A stretch of DNA of 64,000 bases from positions 141,852 to 205,851 of the forward strand of contig NZ_RHLK01000016.1 in the NCBI RefSeq assembly GCF_009757775.1, in the 5' to 3' direction. Each line of letters begins with the position of its first letter. The stretch's first letter is position 1. Source of the stretch: Paenibacillus lutrae (lineage in GTDB: Bacteria > Bacillota > Bacilli > Paenibacillales > NBRC-103111). The translations under genes and the position numbers were made by a program. The notes under the pieces were generated by a model. The model was given only the letters and a program-made list of their open reading frames with translations, was not told the origin of the DNA and did not search any database. Below are positions 51,795 to 60,389 of the stretch, piece by piece.

Positions 51795-53096
51795 TTACCT
51801 TCTTATTCCGGCCCGAAGTTTAGCTGTCCGGCTTGTGCACTGCTTGGTTTTCGGTGCAGCAAAGCCTACATTGACTTCACCGCTGCCCTGGGCTGCAGCG
51901 CTCTCCCGCAGGTTGAACGCCCGCTGCTTCATCAGCCGTTTCAGAGCGGCCGGCGTCAGCTCCGGTCGTTTCTGAAGCAGCTGGGCCGCAGCTCCGGCGG
52001 CAAGCGGGGTGGACATGCTGGTGCCGGAGAGCCGGAAATAATAAGTTCCTACGCGGCTGCCCGGCAGCAGCCGATCGAGCTGCGATCTCGGGGCCCGGAG
52101 CGAGACGATTCCTACGCCCGGGGCGACGAGATCGGGCTTGCTTCCGCCGCCGGTAGCGGGTCCGCGGCCGGAGAATGCGGCGATCGTATCGTCGGCCGGG
52201 CTGATCGTGCGATGATCATCGGCAGCGCCGATGGTAACAGCGCTCGGTTCAATGCCGGGCGACTCGATCGTGCCTTTGCCGGGGCCGGAGTTGCCGGCGG
52301 CTGCGAATACGGCGATACCTGCCTGCGTGGCTCTGCGGACGGCCTGGCACAGCGGATCGCGGCTTGGCGGTGTCAATGCGGGTCCCCCGAGCGAGAGAAC
52401 GATCAAGCGGATGCCCAGTTCTTTCTTATGGTCGATACACCACTGGATACCCTGGATGATTGTGGAGTCGAACCCGGAACCGCTGCTATCCAGCACCTTG
52501 ACTCCGATAATAGCGGCCTCCGGAGCGGGCCCCCTGTATCGTCCGCCGCTTTGCCGCCCGTTACCCGCAGCATCTCCAGCTACATGCGTACCGTGCCCGT
52601 TATCGTCATATGGATTTCGGCGGCCCGCAATTAAATCTTGAAAAGCGATGATCCGTTTTTTCGGAAGGGTTAAATCAGGGTGGGGATAGACGCCTGTGTC
52701 CAGGACTGCTATGCCGATTCCTTTGCCCGTTAAACCGGCTTTTCGTGCGAGGTCCGATCCGATACTCGGCGTCGCATACTGCAATCTTGTTTGCCGGACC
52801 CGGTCCAGATAGACAGCGGCTACATCCCCGCATCCGCACAATTTATAGATGCACTTCGCGGATACACTGGCCGATACAGCGCGGATCAGAGGCAGTCGCC
52901 GGTCTACCTTCAGGGAATGAGGATGAACATGTTTTTGGAGAACTTTTACCGATTTAGTGTTCGGTTTTGCATTCAGTTGAATGATAATCCGATAATGTTG
53001 GTTCTTCCCTTGAGCCGATTTTTTACTCAATTGGACACGCAAGGGATGATCCGCTTTGGATAGAACGTCGGGGCTGCCCGGGCTTCGTTTTTTCAC
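51795..53096 (-). CDS. aprX: AprX-like subtilisin-family serine protease
   Basis: A 433-residue S8 protease without a signal peptide, as in intracellular AprX. Catalytic residues: D133 in VLDTGVYPHPD, H168 in DNGHGTHVAGD and the Ser in SGTSMSTPLAAG about residue 380; the oxyanion Asn lies in AAAGNSGPG. An N-terminal 110-residue region is an inhibitor-like propeptide-style domain. Start GTG 53096 has GGGAGGTAC eight bases upstream on the minus strand. It is likely a cytoplasmic or stationary-phase protease. Confidence 0.88.
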   Translation of the reverse strand: MKKRSPGSPDVLSKADHPLRVQLSKKSAQGKNQHYRIIIQLNAKPNTKSVKVLQKHVHPHSLKVDRRLPLIRAVSASVSAKCIYKLCGCGDVAAVYLDRVRQTRLQYATPSIGSDLARKAGLTGKGIGIAVLDTGVYPHPDLTLPKKRIIAFQDLIAGRRNPYDDNGHGTHVAGDAAGNGRQSGGRYRGPAPEAAIIGVKVLDSSGSGFDSTIIQGIQWCIDHKKELGIRLIVLSLGGPALTPPSRDPLCQAVRRATQAGIAVFAAAGNSGPGKGTIESPGIEPSAVTIGAADDHRTISPADDTIAAFSGRGPATGGGSKPDLVAPGVGIVSLRAPRSQLDRLLPGSRVGTYYFRLSGTSMSTPLAAGAAAQLLQKRPELTPAALKRLMKQRAFNLRESAAAQGSGEVNVGFAAPKTKQCTSRTAKLRAGIRR

Positions 53097-53291
53097 ACAA
53101 AGTACCTCCCAATCTATTGCCTCAGGCAGTATATGATTTCTTGAGCCTTAAGGAGAGGCATGGATAGTTAAAAGGGCGCTGCCTTATCTTTATGTGATCG
53201 GTTTACTGGCTGCGGGCCACTCGCTTAGGGTGAGGATTTCAGAAAAAGAGCCGGAAACGGCGATATTCTCTTTTTTCGGCTTGTAAAGCGA

Positions 53292-53320
53292 TTGAGATCA
53301 AAAAACAACTAGGCTATAAT
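53292..53320 (+). promoter_or_regulatory. Sigma-A promoter of the gatCAB operon
   Basis: TTGAGA and TATAAT with exactly 17 bases between, about 57 bases before the gatC start. A TGTACA direct repeat at 53340-53354 follows, of unknown meaning. Confidence 0.75.
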
Positions 53321-53376
53321 AGGAAGAATGAATTTGACTTGTACAGCGTGTACATTAAAAGGGGTGCGAATCGTCT

Positions 53377-53664
53377 GTGAGCATTACTATTCAGAATGTA
53401 GAACATGTGGCCAAGCTGGCCCGTCTTGATCTTTCCGAGGAAGAGAAAGAGCAGTTTACGGAGCAGCTTAACGCCATTTTGAAATACGCGGAGCAGCTTA
53501 ATAAGTTGGATACGGATCACGTAGAGCCTACCAGCCATCCGATTTCGGTCAGCAATGTGACGCGCGAGGATCAGGTGAAGCCTTCGCTGTCTTTGGATAA
53601 GGTGATGCTGAACGCGCCCGAGGAAGAGGAAGGCCAGTTTAAAGTACCGGCCGTTATGGAGTAG
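53377..53664 (+). CDS. gatC: Aspartyl/glutamyl-tRNA amidotransferase subunit C
   Basis: A 95-residue subunit that bridges GatA and GatB. Family features: VEHVAKLARLDLSEEEKEQF and LDKVMLNAPEEEEGQFKVP at the end. The complex makes Gln-tRNA(Gln) and, where needed, Asn-tRNA(Asn) by amidating misacylated tRNA. GTG start after AAAAGGGGTG. First gene of gatCAB. Confidence 0.96.
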   Translation: MSITIQNVEHVAKLARLDLSEEEKEQFTEQLNAILKYAEQLNKLDTDHVEPTSHPISVSNVTREDQVKPSLSLDKVMLNAPEEEEGQFKVPAVME

Positions 53665-53733
53665 CACAAGGACGTATCCGTGCAGCTAAGCTTGTGTACG
53701 GAGGTTCTTCATTATGAGGGGAGGCTTCTTAAG

Positions 53734-55191
53734 TTGTCTTTATTTGAGCAGAGATTACAGCAATTACATACACAGCTGCTGGACAAAAAGGTATCCGTTG
53801 CCGAGCTGGTCGATCAATCATACAAACGGATCGGTGAAGTGGACGGCAAAGTAAAGGCGTTCCTGAAGCTGGACGAGGAACAAGCACGCAGCGCGGCGAA
53901 GACGCTGGACGGGCAAATCGCCTCAGGGGGATCGCGCGGCCTGTTATTCGGGCTGCCGGCAGGGATCAAGGACAATATCGTAACCGAGGGTGTTACCACG
54001 ACTTGCGCAAGCAAGTTCTTGTCGAACTTCACACCGGTTTACGATGCGACCGTCATGCGCAAGCTGAAGGAAGCGCAGGCGGTATCAGTCGGCAAGCTCA
54101 ACATGGATGAGTTCGCAATGGGCGGTTCCAATGAGAACTCGGCTTTCCATGCTACGCGCAATCCGTGGGACCTGGACCGTGTTCCCGGCGGTTCGAGCGG
54201 CGGTTCGGCGGCCGCGGTCGCCGCGGGCGAAGTCTACTTCTCGCTCGGTTCCGACACGGGCGGTTCCATCCGTCAGCCGGCTGCCTATTGCGGCGTTGTC
54301 GGCCTGAAGCCGACTTACGGGCTCGTGTCCCGGTTCGGACTTGTCGCATTCGCTTCTTCGCTGGACCAAATCGGTCCGCTGACGAAGAATGTGGAAGACT
54401 CCGCTTACGTCCTGCAGACGATTGCAGGTCACGATCCGCAGGACTCCACGTCTGCGAACGTGGAGATTCCCGATTATGTCTCCGCTTTGACCGGAGACGT
54501 CCAAGGCCTGCGCATCGCCGTGCCGAAGGAATACCTGGGCTCCGGTGTGGATCCCCAGGTGAAAGCCAAGATTGAAGAAGCGCTGCGCGTGCTTGAAGGC
54601 ATGGGGGCCGTAGTCGAGGAAGTTTCCCTGCCGCATTCCGAATATGCGGTCGCGGCTTACTACCTGCTGGCTTCTTCGGAAGCCTCTTCGAACCTGGCGC
54701 GGTATGACGGCGTACGTTATGGCGTGCGTACGGACAACGCCAATAATCTTCTGGAAATGTACCATATGTCCAGAAGCGAGGGCTTCGGGCCGGAAGTGAA
54801 GCGCCGCATTATGCTCGGCACCTACGCGCTCAGCTCCGGCTATTACGATGCGTATTACCTCAAAGCGCAGAAAGTGCGCACGCTGATCAAGCAGGACTTT
54901 GACCAGGTTTTTGAGAAATACGATGTGGTCATCGGACCTACTGCGCCGACGACGGCCTTCCGTATCGGGGAACAGGTAGGCGATCCTTTGACTATGTACT
55001 TGAACGATATTTTGACCATTCCGGTCAATTTGGCGGGAATTCCGGCCATCAGTGTGCCGTGCGGCCTCGTTGACGGCATGCCTGTCGGTCTGCAAATCAT
55101 CGGGAAGGCTCTGGATGAAGCAACCGTGCTGCGCGTCGCACACGCCTTCGAACAGAATACCGATCATCACAAGCAGCGCCCGCAGCTATAA
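53734..55191 (+). CDS. gatA: Aspartyl/glutamyl-tRNA amidotransferase subunit A
   Basis: A 485-residue amidase-signature enzyme that releases ammonia from glutamine for tRNA amidation. Catalytic Ser-cisSer-Lys: Lys in [10 protein letters not shown], the serines in [16 protein letters not shown] and [16 protein letters not shown] 53734 is chosen since the family begins [12 protein letters not shown] and GAGGGGAGG lies in front; an upstream in-frame start at 53680 adds a non-homologous stretch. Confidence 0.96.
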   Translation: MSLFEQRLQQLHTQLLDKKVSVAELVDQSYKRIGEVDGKVKAFLKLDEEQARSAAKTLDGQIASGGSRGLLFGLPAGIKDNIVTEGVTTTCASKFLSNFTPVYDATVMRKLKEAQAVSVGKLNMDEFAMGGSNENSAFHATRNPWDLDRVPGGSSGGSAAAVAAGEVYFSLGSDTGGSIRQPAAYCGVVGLKPTYGLVSRFGLVAFASSLDQIGPLTKNVEDSAYVLQTIAGHDPQDSTSANVEIPDYVSALTGDVQGLRIAVPKEYLGSGVDPQVKAKIEEALRVLEGMGAVVEEVSLPHSEYAVAAYYLLASSEASSNLARYDGVRYGVRTDNANNLLEMYHMSRSEGFGPEVKRRIMLGTYALSSGYYDAYYLKAQKVRTLIKQDFDQVFEKYDVVIGPTAPTTAFRIGEQVGDPLTMYLNDILTIPVNLAGIPAISVPCGLVDGMPVGLQIIGKALDEATVLRVAHAFEQNTDHHKQRPQL

Positions 55192-55212
55192 ATTGTACCA
55201 GGAGGGATCATT

Positions 55213-56661
55213 TTGTCAGCGACTGAAACCAAATATGAAACCGTGATCGGGCTAGAAGTTCACGTGGAATTGCATACAAACTCCAAAATTTTCTGCGGCT
55301 GCTCCACGTCGTTCGGCGCACCTCCGAACACTCATACGTGCCCGGTATGCTTAGGACATCCGGGCGTCCTGCCGGTTCTTAACCAGCAGGCCGTAGAGTA
55401 CGCGATGAAAGCCGCTATGGCCTTGAACTGCGAGATTGCGGACATCACCAAATTTGACCGCAAGAACTACTTTTATCCCGATTCGCCCAAGGCTTATCAG
55501 ATTTCCCAGTTCGATAAGCCGATCGGCGAGAACGGTTGGATCGATATTGAAGTGAACGGCGTGACCAAACGAATCGGCATTACACGCCTTCATCTGGAAG
55601 AGGATGCGGGCAAACTTACGCATGTGGATGGCGGCTATGCTTCGCTTGTCGACTTTAACCGCGTGGGCACTCCGCTTGTTGAGATCGTATCGGAACCGGA
55701 CCTCCGTTCTCCGGAAGAAGCGCGTGCCTATCTGGAGAAGCTGCGTGCAATCATGCTCTACTGTGACGTTTCAGACGTCAAGATGGAGGAAGGCTCGCTC
55801 CGCTGCGATGCGAATATTTCCCTCCGTCCAGCAGGCCGTGAGAAATTCGGCACAAGAGCCGAGCTCAAGAACATGAACTCCTTCCGCGGCGTACAGCGCG
55901 GCCTGGAGTATGAAGAAATCCGCCAGGCGGACGTTCTGAACAGCGGCAATGAAGTTGTTCAAGAGACCAGACGCTGGGATGAGGGGCAGAGCAAGACCTT
56001 CTCGATGCGCGGCAAGGAAGAATCGCATGATTACCGCTATTTTCCGGACCCGGATCTCGTGAATCTGCATATCGATCAGGCATGGAAGGACCGTGTGAAG
56101 TCTACTATTCCAGAGCTGCCGGATGCACGCAAAGCCCGGTATGTCAGTGAGTATGCGCTCCCGGCCTACGATGCGGAAGTCATTACTTCTTCGATGAAGA
56201 TGGCTAATTTCTTCGAGGAAAGCCTGCGTTATACGCCGGATGCGAAAGCCGTTTCCAACTGGATCATGGGCGATCTGTTAGGCTATCTTAATGCAGGGGG
56301 CCTTGATTTTAATGACGTCAAAATAACCGGTCAAGGACTTGGAGAAATGATCGGTTTAATTGAAAAAGGAACGATTTCCAATAAAATCGCTAAGACGGTT
56401 TTCAAAGAAATGATAGAAACCGGCAAGCAGCCTCAGCAGATCGTGGAGGAGAAGGGGCTTGTTCAAATTAGCGACGAAGGCGCAATTAAATCCGTCGTGG
56501 AACAGGTTGTCGCGAATAATCCGCAATCGGTAGCCGACTATAAAGCAGGTAAAGAAAAAGCAATAGGCTTCCTCGTTGGTCAAGTAATGAAAGAAACCAA
56601 AGGCAAAGCCAACCCGGGCTTGGTTAACAAGCTTATCGTAGAGGTTTTGCAGGCACAATAA
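55213..56661 (+). CDS. gatB: Aspartyl/glutamyl-tRNA amidotransferase subunit B
   Basis: A 482-residue kinase subunit that phosphorylates the misacylated aminoacyl-tRNA. The zinc-binding cysteines are in [20 protein letters not shown] and the signature HLEEDAGKL is present; the C-terminal YqeY-like helical tail ends [13 protein letters not shown] start after AGGAGGGATC. Last gene of the operon, terminator immediately after. Confidence 0.96.
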   Translation: MSATETKYETVIGLEVHVELHTNSKIFCGCSTSFGAPPNTHTCPVCLGHPGVLPVLNQQAVEYAMKAAMALNCEIADITKFDRKNYFYPDSPKAYQISQFDKPIGENGWIDIEVNGVTKRIGITRLHLEEDAGKLTHVDGGYASLVDFNRVGTPLVEIVSEPDLRSPEEARAYLEKLRAIMLYCDVSDVKMEEGSLRCDANISLRPAGREKFGTRAELKNMNSFRGVQRGLEYEEIRQADVLNSGNEVVQETRRWDEGQSKTFSMRGKEESHDYRYFPDPDLVNLHIDQAWKDRVKSTIPELPDARKARYVSEYALPAYDAEVITSSMKMANFFEESLRYTPDAKAVSNWIMGDLLGYLNAGGLDFNDVKITGQGLGEMIGLIEKGTISNKIAKTVFKEMIETGKQPQQIVEEKGLVQISDEGAIKSVVEQVVANNPQSVADYKAGKEKAIGFLVGQVMKETKGKANPGLVNKLIVEVLQAQ

Positions 56662-56680
56662 GAGGATGTATCACCCGCAG

Positions 56681-56711
56681 AAGGCATATCCGTGTGGATA
56701 TGCCTTTTTAT
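56681..56711 (+). terminator. gatCAB terminator
   Basis: AAGGCATATCC/GGATATGCCTT with a four-base loop and TTT after. Confidence 0.85.
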
Positions 56712-56774
56712 CACATCTGAACAGGGCTGCTGCTTCTCTTCTCATCACCACAAAAAGGGGGAGAATGATTTCGA

Positions 56775-57275
56775 ATGATCCGGCAAATTCCGAAAGAGGA
56801 TGTGCAGGCGGTTCTTGAACTGCTGGCACTCCAGACGGCTTCTTACATAGTGGAAGCCCGGTTGATAGGCTACCAAGAGATTCCCCCGCTCAAGGATTCC
56901 CCGCTTACTTTAAGGTGTTCCAAAGAAACCTTTAATGGGTATTATCTTACGGAGACAGAAGCGCAGGGGCATTCGGAGGTGCTGGCGGGGGCGATTGCGT
57001 GGGAACGATCCGGAAGCATAGTGACGATCACACGCATGATGGTTCATCCGGGACATTTTCGCAAAGGGATCGCATCGCAGCTCATGAGGCATCTGCTGGA
57101 GAGACACCCGGATGCGAGCAAATTTGTTGTCTCGACCAGTGAGACTAATGAACCTGCGATCCTCTTGTACAGCAAGTTCGGCTTTCGTCCATCAGGCGCC
57201 CGGACAATTGCCCCCTCTGTCACACTGGTAACATTTGCGCGAATGAATGACATATCCTTAACAGAGGAGAAATAA
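56775..57275 (+). CDS. GNAT-family acetyltransferase
   Basis: A 166-residue GNAT protein with MMVHPGHFRKGIASQLMRHL (acetyl-CoA motif) and VSTSETNEPAILLYSKFGFRP. The substrate is unknown; the domain is fairly generic. The MgtC gene follows 31 bases downstream and may be co-transcribed. AAAGGGGGAGAATG upstream of the ATG. Confidence 0.82.
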   Translation: MIRQIPKEDVQAVLELLALQTASYIVEARLIGYQEIPPLKDSPLTLRCSKETFNGYYLTETEAQGHSEVLAGAIAWERSGSIVTITRMMVHPGHFRKGIASQLMRHLLERHPDASKFVVSTSETNEPAILLYSKFGFRPSGARTIAPSVTLVTFARMNDISLTEEK

Positions 57276-57305
57276 CGGTACATAGGAAGGAGTGGCGAGA
57301 GAGAA

Positions 57306-57998
57306 TTGAACGATCCTTGGGTAATTGGACAACTAGACTTAACGATCCGGCTAATAATAGCGCTTGTTCTCGGAGGTCTCATCGGGTTTGAGAGGGAGAT
57401 AAGCAATCAGGCTGCAGGATTTAGAACACATATCCTTGTTTGTGTCGGTTCCGCTCTGATTATGCTTTTATCCATATACGGGTTTAGCGCTTTTGTTAAT
57501 GAAGCCAACGTACGCATGGACCCCTCCCGCCTTGCTGCGCAGGTTGTCAGCGGGATTGGCTTCCTGGGGGCCGGAACCATTATCCGCAACGGTTTCTCCG
57601 TATCCGGTCTGACTACGGCCGCCTCCTTGTGGGTCGTAGCGGCAATCGGCCTTGCAGTAGGTGCCGGTTTTTATTATGCAGCTACACTATCGTGTTTCAT
57701 GGTCATTATCAGCTTGTGGATTCTAAATAAAGTGGAGCACAAATATTTCGGAGCCAGAAAACGCCATACGATTCGTGTCCACGCACAGGACCAGCCCGGT
57801 AATTTAGGAAGTATCTCCACTATTCTGGATAAACGTAAAATCGAAATCCGGAAAATGGGGATTGATGAAGATGAGGAAGATGAGCGTAAGACCGTTTATA
57901 TTTATCTCAATGTCATCATACCCAAAGCCAGCATTGTGCCCTCTCTGCTTGAAGATATTCAGCAGGTTGAAGGCGTGATTGGTGTTACAATGGAATAG
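57306..57998 (+). CDS. MgtC/SapB-family membrane protein
   Basis: A 230-residue protein with about five N-terminal membrane helices (LIIALVLGGLIGFEREISNQ, VSGIGFLGAGTIIR) and a C-terminal cytoplasmic ACT-like domain from about residue 150 (VHAQDQPGNLGSISTILDKR). The family is linked to magnesium limitation and F-ATPase modulation in pathogens; here the role is likely ion homeostasis. TTG start; AAGGAG lies 13 bases before it, so the true start is uncertain by a few codons. Confidence 0.85.
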   Translation: MNDPWVIGQLDLTIRLIIALVLGGLIGFEREISNQAAGFRTHILVCVGSALIMLLSIYGFSAFVNEANVRMDPSRLAAQVVSGIGFLGAGTIIRNGFSVSGLTTAASLWVVAAIGLAVGAGFYYAATLSCFMVIISLWILNKVEHKYFGARKRHTIRVHAQDQPGNLGSISTILDKRKIEIRKMGIDEDEEDERKTVYIYLNVIIPKASIVPSLLEDIQQVEGVIGVTME

Positions 57999-58010
57999 GC
58001 CGGAGAAGAG

Positions 58011-58041
58011 AAACAGGGCGAAAAGCCCTGTTTTAATTTTT
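58011..58041 (+). terminator. MgtC gene terminator
   Basis: AAACAGGGC/GCCCTGTTT with a five-base loop, then TAATTTTTTT. Confidence 0.85.
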
Positions 58042-58136
58042 TTGAAGGGATCGTTTTAATTTGGGCGTCCAATGAAATAGTAACGAATGCCCGGGCATGA
58101 TATCTTGGAGAACATAAGACGAAAGGCGGTGATGCA

Positions 58137-58748
58137 ATGGAACACCTGACAGATGAACAGCTGGTAGAAAGGGTCCGGCAGGGGGATGCGGAAGCATACC
58201 GTTATTTGGTGGACCGGCACAAAAGCTATGTCTACACGCTGATTTTCCGTATGGTGAACCAACGCGAAACCGCCGAGGATCTGTCCCAGGACGTCTTCCT
58301 GAAATTGTTTCGTTCTTTGTCTCACTTCAGAGGAGAAAGCAAATTCACAACATGGCTGTACCGGATGACGGTTAATCTCGTAACCGATTACCTTAGAGCG
58401 CAAAGACGCAGGCCTGTGGTCCCGCTGCTGGATAGATTGAAGACATGGCTGGTCGATAGGCGCACGGAGCCGGAAGAGCAGGCTATCCGCCATGAAGAGA
58501 GCGATACCGTACACCGGATGCTCGCTGAACTACCGGAGAAGTACCGGCTGGTTATATATTTGTATCATTTTAAACAGTTGTCGTATCAGGAAATAGCCGA
58601 TGTTACCGATCTTCCGCTCAAAACGATTGAGACCCGCTTGTACCGGGGCAAGGCAATGCTGAAACAAAAATGGTTGGAGGTGTATCCAGATGCGCGAACA
58701 AACACCGAGGCGGCCGAATCAACCGCCGCGACACGTGCTTCCCGGTAA
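58137..58748 (+). CDS. ECF-subfamily RNA polymerase sigma factor (SigW-like)
   Basis: A 203-residue sigma-70 family ECF factor. Region 2: DAEAYRYLVDRHKSYVYTLI, then AEDLSQDVFLKLFRSLSHF; region 4 HTH: YQEIADVTDLPLKTIETRLY. It lacks a C-terminal extension. An overlapping downstream gene is a probable anti-sigma factor. Likely responds to envelope stress, like SigW/SigM. AAAGGCGGTG before the ATG. Confidence 0.9.
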   Translation: MEHLTDEQLVERVRQGDAEAYRYLVDRHKSYVYTLIFRMVNQRETAEDLSQDVFLKLFRSLSHFRGESKFTTWLYRMTVNLVTDYLRAQRRRPVVPLLDRLKTWLVDRRTEPEEQAIRHEESDTVHRMLAELPEKYRLVIYLYHFKQLSYQEIADVTDLPLKTIETRLYRGKAMLKQKWLEVYPDARTNTEAAESTAATRASR

Positions 58749-59040
58749 TGATGAGCTTCCTTCTTCACTTATGGAGGAATTGAACCGCCAGAGGCCGCTC
58801 CATCCTTCTGATGATTTTACAGAACGAGTTATGGATCAGATTCTTTCCAAAGATCGCGAGCTTTCCACGGTCGCCTCCCGGGAATGGAAACACAAGCAGA
58901 GACGCTCTAGGCTGATTCATCTTTTCGTCGCTACAGCGGCTACCTACATGTTTATTAACTCGGGACTGGTGAAACTGCTGAACTCTCACATGCTGGAATG
59001 GTCGGATTTTATTCATCAAGTCTCTAATCGCATTACCTAG
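58690..59040 (+). CDS. Probable anti-sigma factor, single-pass membrane protein
   Basis: A 116-residue protein overlapping the sigma gene by 59 bases, so translation is coupled; GGAGGTG inside the sigma gene is its ribosome site. The N-terminal 85 residues are hydrophilic (DDFTERVMDQIL) and a hydrophobic helix LIHLFVATAATYMFINSGL follows near residue 88, then a short outside tail. No zinc anti-sigma (HxxxCxxC) motif is present, so its mode of binding is unclear. Role inferred from position. Confidence 0.65.
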   Translation: MREQTPRRPNQPPRHVLPGNDELPSSLMEELNRQRPLHPSDDFTERVMDQILSKDRELSTVASREWKHKQRRSRLIHLFVATAATYMFINSGLVKLLNSHMLEWSDFIHQVSNRIT

Positions 59041-59083
59041 TGGATGGCAAGACCAGTACGTTACACAGACAGGAGGCTGTTCA

Positions 59084-59713
59084 ATGACACAGCAGCAATA
59101 TAAAACGGAAGGCAACCCCGGCAGCAAGGATCATGCAGAAGACTTCTTTTACGGAGAGAGTCACCGGACTTATCCGCCGCCGGAATCCTCTTTTCATATA
59201 CCGCCCCCATATCCGCCCTACATGCAGCAGGCCCCCAAGAAAAAATGGTTGTCCATGCTTCTTTCCTTTCTTGTTCCAGGGACAGGGCAGTTCTACTTAG
59301 GCGCTATGCACCGTGGACTATTCATTATGCTGCTAATCGTCACCGACATTTTCGGAATCGTTTTGTTTGCATCGCGTGAGGGCGCTCCTAATGTGCCTAT
59401 GATTACGTTGTTCTCTCTCATTTTGCCGGTCATTTACTGCTACAACATTTTTGAATCCCTACAGCTTACAGATGTTGTTAACCGCAGCCGGTATTATGGA
59501 GATCCGGGTATGTACAGTGATTCGGTCCATCAGCTTAGTAAGAACAGCAGTTTCGGATTTCTGCTTATTGCCGCCGGCGTCTTTCTTTTCCTGGCGAGCA
59601 GTAAACCGGCTTGGCTTGAATCTCTGTTTCAGTTGTTCGCGTCCTACTTTGGAGCGGGTATTTTGATACTTGCAGGGCTAGCGCTTTATATCTGGGAAAG
59701 CAAAAGAAAATAA
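59084..59713 (+). CDS. TM2-like multi-pass membrane protein
   Basis: A 209-residue protein with a Pro/Tyr-rich hydrophilic N-terminus (PPPYPPYMQQAPKKKW) and about five membrane helices; the segment FLVPGTGQFYLGAMHRGLFI is typical of TM2/DUF5683-like proteins. It directly follows the sigma/anti-sigma pair and may belong to that operon, perhaps as a third regulatory or envelope component. AGGAGGCTG upstream of the ATG. Function unknown. Confidence 0.65.
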   Translation: MTQQQYKTEGNPGSKDHAEDFFYGESHRTYPPPESSFHIPPPYPPYMQQAPKKKWLSMLLSFLVPGTGQFYLGAMHRGLFIMLLIVTDIFGIVLFASREGAPNVPMITLFSLILPVIYCYNIFESLQLTDVVNRSRYYGDPGMYSDSVHQLSKNSSFGFLLIAAGVFLFLASSKPAWLESLFQLFASYFGAGILILAGLALYIWESKRK

Positions 59714-59754
59714 CCTGAAAATGTAAAGAAGCTTCAATCAGCCGGAACCAGTCG

Positions 59755-59784
59755 TTGACAAGTGCATTTTCAGACACGTACAAT
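59755..59784 (+). promoter_or_regulatory. perR promoter
   Basis: TTGACA and TACAAT with 18-base spacing, about 60 bases before the perR start. No good PerR box (TTATAATNATTATAA) is seen overlapping it. Confidence 0.7.
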
Positions 59785-59850
59785 AGAAGAAAGGTAGTGA
59801 ATGTGTTTCCTGTAAACACGCACAACTCCTAACAACAGGTGGTGAGAATC

Positions 59851-60285
59851 ATGTCTGAACATTTGGAAGAAGCCCTTGCTAAACTTAAAACGACCGGTGT
59901 TCGCATGACTCCGCAGCGGTACGCGATTTTGACGTACTTGTTCGACTCTTTCAACCACCCTACGGCTGATGAGATTTACAAGGCGTTGGAATCTAAATTT
60001 CCGAATATGAGCGTTGCCACGGTTTACAACAACCTCAAGGTGTTCATAGATGCGGGGTTAGTGCGTGAATTAACTTATGGCGATGGTTCCAGTCGTTTCG
60101 ATGCTGACCTGTCCGATCATTATCATGCGCGGTGCGAGCACTGTGGCAAGATTTCTGATTTTGATTACTCTCCGGTGGTGGATGTGGAGCATGTTGCTGC
60201 ACAGCAGACCGGGTACCGGGTGGCAGGACACAGGCTTGAAGTTGTTGGAATTTGCCCTGATTGCGCTGGATCTATGACCCATTAA
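59851..60285 (+). CDS. perR: Peroxide-responsive repressor PerR (Fur family)
   Basis: A 144-residue Fur-family regulator. The DNA-binding winged helix covers residues 20-75 (MTPQRYAILTYLFDS, SVATVYNNLKVF). Regulatory metal ligands as in PerR: SSRFD, DHYHARCEHC (His-Tyr-His), DF and a C-terminal His; two CxxC pairs (CEHC, CPDC) form the structural zinc site. The Asp-containing DFDYS segment fits PerR more than Fur. ATG 59851 has AGGTGGTGA before it. In B. subtilis perR lies near ygxA and the rRNA operon, as here. Confidence 0.9.
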   Translation: MSEHLEEALAKLKTTGVRMTPQRYAILTYLFDSFNHPTADEIYKALESKFPNMSVATVYNNLKVFIDAGLVRELTYGDGSSRFDADLSDHYHARCEHCGKISDFDYSPVVDVEHVAAQQTGYRVAGHRLEVVGICPDCAGSMTH

Positions 60286-60318
60286 TAGGGTCCCAATCTT
60301 CCATACATGTTTACGCGA

Positions 60319-60363
60319 ACGTATTACCGCTCTTTATTACCGGGCGCGGTGATACGTTTTTCT
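60319..60363 (+). terminator. perR terminator
   Basis: ACGTATTACCGC and GCGGTGATACGT pair (one mismatch) and TTTTTC follows. Confidence 0.75.
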
Positions 60364-60389
60364 TTTTTTGGATCGTTTCCTGAGAGGAT

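Noticed and set aside
51562..51975. Plus-strand frame after the hypothetical gene
   Set aside because: It contains the terminator of the preceding gene and then overlaps the AprX-like gene on the other strand.
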